Below are positions 7,106 through 14,144 of a stretch of DNA of 15,588 nt, piece by piece. How positions within the stretch are numbered: position 1 is the stretch's first letter; every line of letters begins with the position of its first letter. The DNA comes from ZLKRG44 sp964555705. Its GTDB lineage: Bacteria; Planctomycetota; Phycisphaerae; Phycisphaerales; SM1A02. Both the position numbers and the translations under genes were made by a program. The stretch spans positions 1-15,588 of the forward strand of contig CAZKTN010000043.1 of NCBI GenBank assembly GCA_964555705.1. Reading direction: 5' to 3'. The notes beneath the pieces were generated by a model, which had not been told where the DNA came from, made no database searches, and was given only the letters and a program-made list of their open reading frames with translations.

Positions 7106-8544
7106 CAGCGTGCCCAGGCCCAGCGAAGGAGCTCGCGGGGCGTGGGAGGCTTGCCTTGCATGAGCACGCCCACGCGGAAGATGCGCGCCGCGAGCCAGAA
7201 CGCCACGGCCATCACCGCAAAGCCCCACACCAGCGATGCGACGATCTGCCAAGCGGGTACGGGATCGGTGGCCGCCGCGCACCGCACCACCATGATGAAG
7301 GGCGTCAGGGTCGGCACAAAGCTCGTGACCGTGGCGAGCATCCCGTTGGGATGCTCGACGATGGGCACCCACAGCAGCAGCGGCACCACCATCACCGTCA
7401 TGATCGGTCCCGCGAGCGTCTGCACTTCCCGCAGGTCATTCACTGCGCTGCCGGCCGCCGCCATCATCCCGGCGATCGTGAAGTAGGCCATCACGAAGTA
7501 GGCCACGAACAGCAGCGCGAGCCAGACCGGGAGGAAGTCGAGCATGGTCATCGCCGCGAGCGCGCTCACCGCGAGTCCGCCGTACATCACCATCATCACG
7601 AGGCTGACGAGCGCCTGCCCGAAGATCTTGCCCGACAGGAGCTCCGCCGGGCTGACCGCCGAGAGGAGCACCTCCATCACCTTGCTCGACTTCTCCTCGA
7701 TGGTGGTCGTGAGCAGCTGGTTGGCGCTTGAGAAGACAGTGATCCACAGCAGCACCATGAACCCGCCCGGGATCAGCATGCGTGCCTCGACGCTCTCCTT
7801 CGCCTCGCCGCCGGCGTCCGTAGTGCGCACAAGGTCGACCACCGGGCGCTTCAGCAGTGCGCGGACCTGCGCAAAGTCCTGCCCGGTGCCCGCCACGCGC
7901 GCGCGGACGACCGCATTGCGCACCTGCTTCTCGACGAGGCCGGTCGTGCTGGGGCTTGAGGAGCTCGGCACGGCGACCTTCACCATCAGGTTCTCGGGCG
8001 GCGCGGGGTCGAGGATTCCGGCGGGCAACTCCACGACAGCGAGCAGGTCGCCATCGTTGAGCCTGGCGCGCAGCACGGCAAGATCCGCGTCCTGCGCCAC
8101 GCGCTCGATGGTCACGTTGGCCTCCGTCGCCTCCGCGAGGCGCGCGGCGGAGACCGCGGCCTCGAAGGCGGCAGGGTCGCTCGCCATGCCTGGCGCCGCG
8201 GACTTGAGAGTCTCGGCAACGGCGCGATCATCGTCGTCGGTGTCGGTGGGATCGGTGCGGATGCGGTCGAAGATCGCCGTGAGCTCGTTGGCGACACGTC
8301 CATCGCCGTCGACCACCGCCACTGTCCCCTCAATGGGCTTCTTGGATCCCGCCGTGAGGATCGGGATGACGGCGACAACCCCGAACATCACCACGGGCAC
8401 CACGACCGCGCCGATCACAAACGCCTTCGTCAGCGCCGTGTGCTTGAACTCGCGCCACGCGACGGCAGCCACGCGGGCAATGTGGCGCTCGCGCGTGGAG
8501 CGCGCCGGTGCTGTCTGCGGTGCGGTTCGCGTCGGATCAGGCAT
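7105..8544 (-). CDS. ABC-2 type exporter permease, NatB-like
   Basis: The membrane subunit of an ABC exporter, 479 residues. A TM helix at about 41-64 follows a cytoplasmic N-terminus, then a large extracytoplasmic domain (about 67-255) and about six helices to residue 456. The family signature EEKSSKVMEVLLSAVSP (283-299) after the second helix is typical of the NatB/YhaP group (ABC2_membrane_3). NatB of Bacillus exports sodium with NatA, but the group is used for varied exports, so the substrate is open. The ATG at 8544 lies 8 nt inside the end of the ATPase gene (stop at 8537-8539), giving a coupled NatA-NatB pair. The downstream gene starts on its stop codon. The extracytoplasmic domain is rich in Asp, Ala and Val, with a run of acidic residues TDDDD near residue 102. 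Confidence 0.9.
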   Translation of the reverse strand: MPDPTRTAPQTAPARSTRERHIARVAAVAWREFKHTALTKAFVIGAVVVPVVMFGVVAVIPILTAGSKKPIEGTVAVVDGDGRVANELTAIFDRIRTDPTDTDDDDRAVAETLKSAAPGMASDPAAFEAAVSAARLAEATEANVTIERVAQDADLAVLRARLNDGDLLAVVELPAGILDPAPPENLMVKVAVPSSSSPSTTGLVEKQVRNAVVRARVAGTGQDFAQVRALLKRPVVDLVRTTDAGGEAKESVEARMLIPGGFMVLLWITVFSSANQLLTTTIEEKSSKVMEVLLSAVSPAELLSGKIFGQALVSLVMMVMYGGLAVSALAAMTMLDFLPVWLALLFVAYFVMAYFTIAGMMAAAGSAVNDLREVQTLAGPIMTVMVVPLLLWVPIVEHPNGMLATVTSFVPTLTPFIMVVRCAAATDPVPAWQIVASLVWGFAVMAVAFWLAARIFRVGVLMQGKPPTPRELLRWAWAR

Positions 8545-9496
8545 GTGCGGCCTCCCGTGTCGCGTAGCGCATGTGGCCGCCGTGCTCGGTCACGAGCCTC
8601 ACGAACACCTCATCGAGCGACGTGCGGCGTCGCTCGACGCGCCTGCAGCGCACGGTGTCGAGGGCGGCGCGCATCATCGCGCTCGCATCGTGATCCTGGT
8701 CCACTGCGACAAGCACGGTCTTCCCGTCGGCGGCGAGTTCGGCGGCGAGCGCGCCGGGCATGCGGGAAAGCGCATCTCGCGCGCTGTCTGCATCGCCTTC
8801 GGGCTCGACGAGGATGCCTCGGGGATCGAAGGTTGTGGAGACCTCGTCCATCGACGCATCGAGGATCTTCTCGCCGCGGTTGATGAGCACGACGCGCTCG
8901 CAGAGCTGCTCGGCCTGGTGCATCTGGTGCGTCGAGAAGAGGATGGTGCGTCCGCTCGCGTGCAGGGCACGCACCGTGTCGAGCAGGACGCGCGCGTTCA
9001 CCGGGTCGAGCCCGGAGAACGGCTCGTCGAGCACGATGAGCTCAGGGTCGTGCACCACCGCAGCCACGAACTGCACCTTCTGCTGCATTCCCTTGCTCAG
9101 CTCTTCGCACCGCATCTTGCCGACGCCCGGCAGCTCGATGCGCTCGAGCCATGCGGCGACGCGCGCCGCACATTCGCGGCGGGGCACGCCCTTGAGTTGG
9201 GCGATGTAGCGCAGGTACTCGCTCACGCGCATCCGGCGGTAGATGCCGCGCTCCTCGGGCAGGTAGCCGATGCGGTCCTTCATGTCGAGCGCGTCGCGCC
9301 CGAGCACGAGGATCTGGCCCGAGTCGGGCCTGATGATCGACATCAGCATGCGGATCGTGGTGCTCTTGCCGGCGCCATTGGGGCCGAGCACGCCGCACAT
9401 GCAGCCGGCGGGCACCTCAAGGTCGAGGCTGCTCACCGCGAGCGTGCCGCCGAAGCGCTTGGTCACGCCTCGCAGGATGAGTGCGGGAGCGCTCAT
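8537..9496 (-). CDS. ABC transporter ATP-binding protein, NatA-like
   Basis: The cytoplasmic ATPase of the exporter, 319 residues. All nucleotide-binding motifs are present: Walker A GPNGAGKST (38-46), the Q-loop region as GYLPEERGIY (77-86, the Glu-type variant typical of NatA/YhaQ), signature LSKGMQQK (133-140, LSKGM variant), Walker B LIVLDEP (153-159), D-loop SGLD (161-164) and switch His190. A C-terminal extension of about 100 residues matches the accessory domain (DUF4162-type) of this subfamily. The frame is open to 9532, but I chose the ATG at 9496. It overlaps the S41 stop in an ATGA junction, and MSAPALILRGVTKRF reads as the proper ABC N-terminus. It is followed by an 8-nt overlap with the permease. 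Confidence 0.93.
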   Translation of the reverse strand: MSAPALILRGVTKRFGGTLAVSSLDLEVPAGCMCGVLGPNGAGKSTTIRMLMSIIRPDSGQILVLGRDALDMKDRIGYLPEERGIYRRMRVSEYLRYIAQLKGVPRRECAARVAAWLERIELPGVGKMRCEELSKGMQQKVQFVAAVVHDPELIVLDEPFSGLDPVNARVLLDTVRALHASGRTILFSTHQMHQAEQLCERVVLINRGEKILDASMDEVSTTFDPRGILVEPEGDADSARDALSRMPGALAAELAADGKTVLVAVDQDHDASAMMRAALDTVRCRRVERRRTSLDEVFVRLVTEHGGHMRYATREAAHA

Positions 9497-10911
9497 GGTG
9501 CTGCAGTTACCGTGCGTCTCGACTCGATCCACCGCAGCGCGTCGCGAAGCACCGGGTCGGGGCAGGCGATGTAGTCAGCCAGCGCAGGCGGCGCATCGGT
9601 GCCTTGCACCACGCCGGTGCCCTCGATGGCGCGGCCGCGCGCCGAGCGGAAGTCGCCGATCGCGTAGAGCAGCACATCGCCGTTGTCGAGGCGCATCGTG
9701 ATCGAGGGCAGCGCTGCGCCCGCGCTCGGTCCGCCGAAGATCTCGGCGCGGCCGGCATCCTCGAGGCCCGCCGCGAAGATCTCGCTCGTGCTTGCTGTGC
9801 CGCCATCGACGAGGATCGCGAGCGGTCCGGCGAAGGGCCGCACCGGCTTGCCCTTGGTGTCGACAAGCCGCGGATTGGCCGGGAAATCGAGCGTGGCCTC
9901 GGGCGTCACCATGCGCCCGAGCGACACCGGATCGCCCAGGAAGTGGCCGGCGACGCCAGTAGCCATCAGCCCAAGCCCGCCTGGGTTGCCGCGAAGGTCC
10001 AGCACGATCGCGTCGCAGTCACGAAGCGCATCGACCGCGCCATCAACGCACGGCGCAAGCGTCGGCATCCACACGCCGAGGCGGATCACGCCGACCTTCG
10101 GTGCCGCGACGTCGCCCAGACCAAGCGCCTTCCACTCCGATGGCTCGATGATGCGGTGCCCGCACTCGGCGGGAATCGGCGGCAGCATGCCGAAGCGGAT
10201 CGTCGGCACGGCGGGCTCATCGAAGGTGATGTCAAGCATGCGCGGCACGCCGCCGCGGTCGAGGAACTCCATCTCGACGAGTACGCCGGGGCGTGCGCCA
10301 ACGAACGTCTCGAGCGCCTGCTGCTGCACGAGCCGCTCGCGTGCGGTGCGCGCGTGAACGTGGGGGGCGATCACCATCTGAAGCGGATCGCCGCTGAAGG
10401 ACATCAGTCGCCATCCGGGCTCGACGCCAGCTGCGGCGGCGGGGGAGCCAGGCTCCACACGCGTGACGACCGATTGCCCGTCGATCACCGCGAGCGTCAT
10501 GCCGTGGCGGCCCTCGCCGACATCGCCGTCCGGCACCGCATCATGCGGAATGATCGCATGATGGCTGAGTCCGGTGGAGGCAAGCAGCTGCGTGACCGCT
10601 GCGCGAAACTCGCCCGGATCCTGGGCGCTGCGCGCCCTCTCGCGAAGGGCGGCGACGTTGGCTGCGTCGGGAGCTGCATAGCCAACTGGACGCATCGACT
10701 CGGGGATCGCCTGCACGATCGCGAGCACGCGGTCGAAGGACCGCTCCTGCGCCTGCATGACGCCCTTCGATGGCGCGTCCTGCTGCGTGCCGCCATCGGC
10801 CTGCAGGGCGGCAGGCATGCCGCTCGCGAGCGGTCCTGCGCCATCTGCGCGACCAAGGGCTCCTGCGCAGAGCGAAAGCGCAGTCGCAGCGATTGCAGCG
10901 GACAAGGTCAT
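9493..10911 (-). CDS. S41 family peptidase 2, PDZ-containing, Lys-less catalytic site
   Basis: A predicted exported serine protease of the C-terminal-processing/tricorn superfamily (472 residues). The N-terminal about 22 residues are hydrophobic and Ala-rich (signal or anchor), but unusually have no Lys or Arg before Arg21. A helical region with SHH (Ser116-His117) is followed by a PDZ-like region (about 135-225), then the core: DLRGNPGG (305-312), AGHF, and GTASTSEIFAAG with the predicted nucleophile Ser374. The lysine found 25 residues later in CtpA-type enzymes is Ala399 here (SAGAALP). So it is either tricorn-like (Ser/His/Glu) or inactive. The start is the ATG at 10911; an in-frame TAG lies 12 nt upstream. 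There is no SD. The 42-nt gap from the LolA-like gene is the only non-overlapping junction in the run. It is a close paralog of the gene at 11874. Confidence 0.88.
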   Translation of the reverse strand: MTLSAAIAATALSLCAGALGRADGAGPLASGMPAALQADGGTQQDAPSKGVMQAQERSFDRVLAIVQAIPESMRPVGYAAPDAANVAALRERARSAQDPGEFRAAVTQLLASTGLSHHAIIPHDAVPDGDVGEGRHGMTLAVIDGQSVVTRVEPGSPAAAAGVEPGWRLMSFSGDPLQMVIAPHVHARTARERLVQQQALETFVGARPGVLVEMEFLDRGGVPRMLDITFDEPAVPTIRFGMLPPIPAECGHRIIEPSEWKALGLGDVAAPKVGVIRLGVWMPTLAPCVDGAVDALRDCDAIVLDLRGNPGGLGLMATGVAGHFLGDPVSLGRMVTPEATLDFPANPRLVDTKGKPVRPFAGPLAILVDGGTASTSEIFAAGLEDAGRAEIFGGPSAGAALPSITMRLDNGDVLLYAIGDFRSARGRAIEGTGVVQGTDAPPALADYIACPDPVLRDALRWIESRRTVTAAP

Positions 10912-10953
10912 CGCGAACCGAGTCTAGGTGCAGGCACGCGATCGGCCGCGCGA

Positions 10954-11877
10954 TCAGGGAGCCGGCTTCGGCGCCGACTTCGCAGCGTCCTGCATCGCCT
11001 TGATCTCGGCGGGCATCGCAAACGCGTCATCCTTGGCCGAGTTCCACTCGACCGTGTCGACGGTCATGATCTGCATCTGACCCATCACCTTGCTGGTGCT
11101 GCGCGTGGCCATCTTGACGTCGCCGAAGTCCTTGTACTCCTCCGTCACGACAGTGATCGGAAGGTCTCCCATGGGGGTGGTCACGGTCATCTGTGTGCCC
11201 CTCATGAGACCCGTGTCCTTGGCGTAGAGGTAGGAGGTGCCGTCGGAACGCACGTGCCAGCACGGTGTGCCCTCGAACTCGACGAGACCAACCACCTCGG
11301 CGGTGCCAGGATCGTTCGCCATCTGCAGGTCGCGGAGGAAGTTGCCGTCGCGCTTGATCTGCTCGACTTCCTTCGCGCCAAGGATCGATGGGCCGCGCAT
11401 CGGGTCCATGCTCCATCCCACCGTGCCGTCGAAGCACTGGCCTGCAGTGCCGATGCCGGGGAGCTCCATGATCACAGCGACTCGGTCAGGCGCGGCCGCG
11501 GTCGTGCTCATCGGCCCCTTCAGCTGCGCCGCCGGGATCTCGAGCGCACCCTTCGCGACCATGCTCGTCTTCGCCGCCCACGCGGCCTTGCCGCCGGTGG
11601 CATCGAGGTGCTTCGTGAAGATGTCCGTTGCGGAGGGCTTCTCTCCCTCGATGGGAAGCTCCTTCATCTTGGGTGCCGCTGGCATTGCGGGCATGGCCGG
11701 GGCCGTCGGTGCCGCGGGCGCGGTCGGCGTCGCAGGTGCCTTGGGTGCCTCGGGTGCGGCCGGTGCGGTCGGTGCAGCCTGCTGCGCACGGGCAGGCAGC
11801 GCGAGGCATGCGGCGAGCGCGGCAGTCGCGATCAGGGTGCTTGCGGAGCGGAACATGGAGTTGTGGATGATGCTCAT
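10954..11877 (-). CDS. Secreted LolA/LppX-like protein with Pro/Ala linker
   Basis: An exported protein of 307 residues. The signal peptide covers residues 1-31 (hydrophobic TLIATAALAACLALPARA, predicted type I cleavage after Ala31). LAAC at 21-24 also resembles a lipobox, so lipidation is not excluded. A Pro/Ala-rich linker built of APTAP-like units (about 34-72) leads to a domain of about 220 residues that opens with HLDATGGKAAWAAKTSM and has the beta-strand-rich, alternating pattern of outer-membrane lipoprotein-sorting (LolA/LppX-like) proteins. That fold call is from general pattern, not a search. The start is the ATG at 11877 in an ATGA junction with the S41 stop; the ATG at 11856 (MFRSAS) is an alternative that still leaves a full signal peptide. 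Its place between two S41 peptidases suggests that it is a partner, carrier or substrate of them. Confidence 0.7.
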   Translation of the reverse strand: MSIIHNSMFRSASTLIATAALAACLALPARAQQAAPTAPAAPEAPKAPATPTAPAAPTAPAMPAMPAAPKMKELPIEGEKPSATDIFTKHLDATGGKAAWAAKTSMVAKGALEIPAAQLKGPMSTTAAAPDRVAVIMELPGIGTAGQCFDGTVGWSMDPMRGPSILGAKEVEQIKRDGNFLRDLQMANDPGTAEVVGLVEFEGTPCWHVRSDGTSYLYAKDTGLMRGTQMTVTTPMGDLPITVVTEEYKDFGDVKMATRSTSKVMGQMQIMTVDTVEWNSAKDDAFAMPAEIKAMQDAAKSAPKPAP

Positions 11878-13313
11878 GGTGCTGTGGTCTGCGGGTCCTT
11901 CGGCCCGGGCTTTGGCGTTCGCTGGCTGGATGCGATCCACCGCACCGCCTCAGCGAGGGCTGGATCGCCCTCGCGCGCGTAGGCGGCGCGGTCGTACGGT
12001 TGTGCGTTGTCGGGTCGGACCCCGCTGGCCTCCAGCGCCGTGCCGTCGGGCAGGCGATAGTCGGCAAACGCGTGCAGGAACACGTCGCCGTTGGGCAGCG
12101 GAGTCATCATCGCGGGCAGCGCGGCACCGGCGGTGCGATGGCCGAACACCTTCGCGCGGCCAATGTGCTGCATTCCGCCCGCGAAGATCTCGGTGGTGCT
12201 CGCGCTCGCCTCGTCGACGAGGATGGCGACAGGTCCCGCGTATGGCTCGACTGCAGTGCCGGCCGTGCTCGAGCGGCGCGGATTGGTGACGAAGGAGAGC
12301 TTGGTGTCGCGCGTGCGCATCTCGCCCAGGCTCACGGGCTCAGCGGTGAAGTGGCCGGCGATTCCCATCGCCATCGCCCCGATGCCGCCGGGGTTGCCGC
12401 GGAGGTCGATCACGATCCCGTCAGTCCCGCGAAGCGAGTCCATTGCCTGGTCGAAGGGGCGTGCGACGGGGATCAGCCAGATGTTGAACGAGATGACGCC
12501 GATCTCACGGTCGGCGGCGCCCCAGCGCTTGAGCTCCTTCTCGTCGAGACGGCGTGATGTCAGCTCGGTTGGCATCGGAGGCAGCGACGCGAACTTCGCC
12601 TGCGGGCGCGTGTCGGCCTCGTACGCGACCTCGACATCGCGCGGCTCGCCGCCCATCGGCTCGATGCGCCACGCGGCTACGGTCCCAGGCTCGCCGCTGG
12701 CGAGGGCCGCGGCCACGTTTGCGCGCTGGTACCGCTCGAGACCGTCGCCAGGCGGCAGCATCGTGCCCAGCTCGCGATCGCCGATCCGGAGGACTCGCAT
12801 GCCCGGTGCAATGCCGGCGGTTGCGGCAGGGGACCCGCCCTCGACCGAGACGACGATCGCATCCCATGCATCAGGCTCGCCTCCACGCGGTGCGAACCAC
12901 AGTGTCGCGCCAGAGCGTCCCTCGCGGAGTTCGGCCGCACCTGGTGCAGCAGCCGAGAGCTCGCCCGGGATGATCGTGAAGTGGCTCTGCCCGAGCCGGG
13001 CGAGCGCATCCATGAGCACCGCACGCAGCTCGTCGCGGCTCGTGGATGCCTCTGCCTTGGGCAGCAGCTCTGCGCGGACTGCATCCCACGACGCGCCGAC
13101 GCGCTCGGGATCCCAGTGCGAGTCGCGCACGGTGGTCCACATGGCGTCGAAGGTGTCGGCGTTCCGGGTGCGGATGGCAGGGCCGGCCGTCGGAGCAGAT
13201 GGTGCATCGGCCAGTGCGGGAGTCGCGGGGGGCGTCGCTTCGCCGTGGGCGGCGGCAAGGATGGCACCAGTCGCGATGGCGATGCCCGCGAGTGACAGGA
13301 GGTTCCGGCTCAT
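11874..13313 (-). CDS. S41 family peptidase 1, PDZ-containing, Lys-less catalytic site
   Basis: A predicted exported serine protease, 479 residues. A type I signal peptide lies at residues 1 to about 25 (MSRNLLSLAG, hydrophobic core, cleavage near HGEA). The mature part has a helical cap with QSHF (Ser110-His111), a PDZ-like segment with a GSPAATAGI turn (about 133-230), and the S41 core: DLRGNPGG (303-310), AGHF, VDEASASTTEIFAGG with the predicted nucleophile Ser372, then TAGAALP. The lysine expected at position 397 is Ala. E428 in LEASGV could fit the acidic residue of tricorn-type tetrads. It is close to peptidase 2 at 9493 in domain order and motif blocks. The start ATG at 13313 overlaps the regulator stop (ATGA). 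The stop overlaps the next ATG, again ATGA. AAAGGCG upstream is a weak SD-like stretch. Confidence 0.9.
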   Translation of the reverse strand: MSRNLLSLAGIAIATGAILAAAHGEATPPATPALADAPSAPTAGPAIRTRNADTFDAMWTTVRDSHWDPERVGASWDAVRAELLPKAEASTSRDELRAVLMDALARLGQSHFTIIPGELSAAAPGAAELREGRSGATLWFAPRGGEPDAWDAIVVSVEGGSPAATAGIAPGMRVLRIGDRELGTMLPPGDGLERYQRANVAAALASGEPGTVAAWRIEPMGGEPRDVEVAYEADTRPQAKFASLPPMPTELTSRRLDEKELKRWGAADREIGVISFNIWLIPVARPFDQAMDSLRGTDGIVIDLRGNPGGIGAMAMGIAGHFTAEPVSLGEMRTRDTKLSFVTNPRRSSTAGTAVEPYAGPVAILVDEASASTTEIFAGGMQHIGRAKVFGHRTAGAALPAMMTPLPNGDVFLHAFADYRLPDGTALEASGVRPDNAQPYDRAAYAREGDPALAEAVRWIASSQRTPKPGPKDPQTTAP

Positions 13314-13936
13314 GTGGATGTCGCCTTTCGCCCGGCGCGTTTGCGGGGGATGGAATGGACTCCGCGCGTGCGCGTGACTGGCACCGCGAGCGTGAGCACC
13401 TCGTACAGGTCGCCCTGTCGCTGCTTGCGTCCGCGCTCGAGGACGCGCGCCATCCGGCCCGCAAGCGCACGGACCTCCTCGAATCCCCCAGGCGTGAGCC
13501 AGCTGACGAAGTGGACGATCGTGAAGTTTCGCGAATCCTCCTCGCAGTGCAGGCGTCCCGCCGAGGCTGAGGCCCTCATGGAACGCACGATGGACTTGGT
13601 GAGCGAGTCTGCCGTGCGCACGGTCATGTCCCGCTCCGAGGACGGTGCGCCGCGCCGAACCCGCGGTGCTGCGAAGTCGTTCGCGGTCGCGTCATAGAGG
13701 CGCTCTGGCTTGCGCTTGCCCGTGCGCGTGCCCGCCTCCGCGAGGAAGCCGCTCTTCACGAGAATCGCGACATGGCGGTAGAGGCCGTCTGCGGGCCGCC
13801 CGGTCGCGCGCGCGACGTCGGCGATCGAGCAGGGACCAAGCTCCTGCACCGATTCCACGATCTCGCGCCTCACCGGAGAGAGGATCGCCTCCCAGGCCTT
13901 CATTGATGCGATGCGGATGCGGGCGGGTCGGGCCAT
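13310..13936 (-). CDS. Winged-helix (ArsR-like) transcriptional regulator
   Basis: A cytoplasmic DNA-binding protein, 208 residues. The N-terminal winged helix-turn-helix lies at about 15-82: MKAWEAILSPVRREIVESVQ, then SIADVARATGRPADGLYRHV (recognition helix about 44-58), then a basic wing RTGKRKPERLY. The C-terminal about 120 residues include a hydrophobic patch FTIVHFVSWLTPGGFEEV and a basic tail; no ligand motif is evident. The frame also permits a TTG start at 13969, but this falls inside the predicted promoter and gives a poor N-terminus, so I chose the ATG at 13936 (MARPARIRIA). The ATG at 13903 is a possible inner start. There is no SD. It is first in the eight-gene run, next to a palindrome in the shared promoter region, so autoregulation is likely (inference). 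Confidence 0.85.
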   Translation of the reverse strand: MARPARIRIASMKAWEAILSPVRREIVESVQELGPCSIADVARATGRPADGLYRHVAILVKSGFLAEAGTRTGKRKPERLYDATANDFAAPRVRRGAPSSERDMTVRTADSLTKSIVRSMRASASAGRLHCEEDSRNFTIVHFVSWLTPGGFEEVRALAGRMARVLERGRKQRQGDLYEVLTLAVPVTRTRGVHSIPRKRAGRKATST

Positions 13937-13954
13937 GGGGGTGGCGAATCTACC

Positions 13955-13983
13955 ATCATTGACAAACAATGGCGTTCCGTCAA
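13955..13983 (-). promoter_or_regulatory. Promoter of the eight-gene run
   Basis: Minus strand: TTGACG (13983-13978), 17-bp spacer, AATGAT (13960-13955). The predicted start near 13948 leaves only about a dozen leader bases before the ATG at 13936, consistent with the missing SD. It overlaps the oppositely directed candidate at 13959-13987. Confidence 0.55.
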
Positions 13984-13984
13984 T
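13958..13984. promoter_or_regulatory. Inverted repeat, likely operator
   Basis: ATTGAC (13958-13963) and GTCAAT (13979-13984) are perfect 6-bp inverted arms. Their 21-bp centre-to-centre spacing equals about two helix turns, fitting a dimeric winged-helix protein. Each arm contains the -35 box of one of the two facing promoters and overlaps the other's -10. The best candidate ligand is the regulator at 13310. Confidence 0.5.
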
Positions 13985-13987
13985 ATT
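13959..13987 (+). promoter_or_regulatory. Candidate promoter of metH
   Basis: Plus strand: TTGACA (13959-13964, perfect consensus), 17-bp spacer, AATATT (13982-13987). The predicted start near 13994 would give metH a leader of about 150 nt. The -10 is imperfect, and a separate promoter nearer the gene is not excluded. Confidence 0.5.
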
Positions 13988-14082
13988 GGCGGTAGCGACC
14001 CCAGTGTGGCCGGCGCCCGGCGAGCGCGCGGGTCACCAGTCGCCCAGCGCCCACGCGCGGCGAGCCACGCCCCAGCCCACGC

Positions 14083-14139
14083 CCGGGAACCTTGAATCAT
14101 CCGTATATCCGGATGGACGGTTGAAAGCCGGTCTCCCGG
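14083..14139 (+). promoter_or_regulatory. Candidate structured RNA leader of metH
   Basis: A closing helix pairs CCGGGAACC (14083-14091) with GGT and TCCCGG (14130-14139, one bulged C). Inside it are hairpin CATCCG/CGGATG (14098-14103/14110-14115, loop TATATC) and a weaker one GGTT/AGCC around 14119-14129. The helix ends 5 nt before the first metH ATG and would mask any ribosome site. I could not match it to cobalamin, SAM, SAH or THF riboswitch consensus by eye. The upstream leader (13994-14082) is GC-rich with a short GCCGG/CCGGC hairpin at 14009-14021 and no ORF. Confidence 0.4.
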
Positions 14140-14144
14140 CGCGT

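Noticed and set aside
7106..7372. 89-residue N-terminal extension of the zinc-ribbon protein
   Set aside because: It lies wholly within the NatB gene and reads as Arg/His-rich shadow; the ATG at 7105 begins a clean transmembrane helix.
9481..11982. An 833-residue plus-strand frame opposite S41 peptidase 2 and the LolA-like gene
   Set aside because: Arg/His/Gly-rich composition with no fold signature; the minus strand carries clear S41 and signal-peptide features.
13937..13969. TTG start extending the regulator by 11 residues
   Set aside because: It would place the start inside the predicted -35/-10 region, and the added residues do not resemble the domain; the ATG at 13936 is better.
13994..14144. 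Cobalamin riboswitch before metH
   Set aside because: AGCCACGCC at 14063-14071 resembles the B12 box GCCACTG only loosely, and the conserved GGGAA...CCCCGC...ACTGT core is absent.
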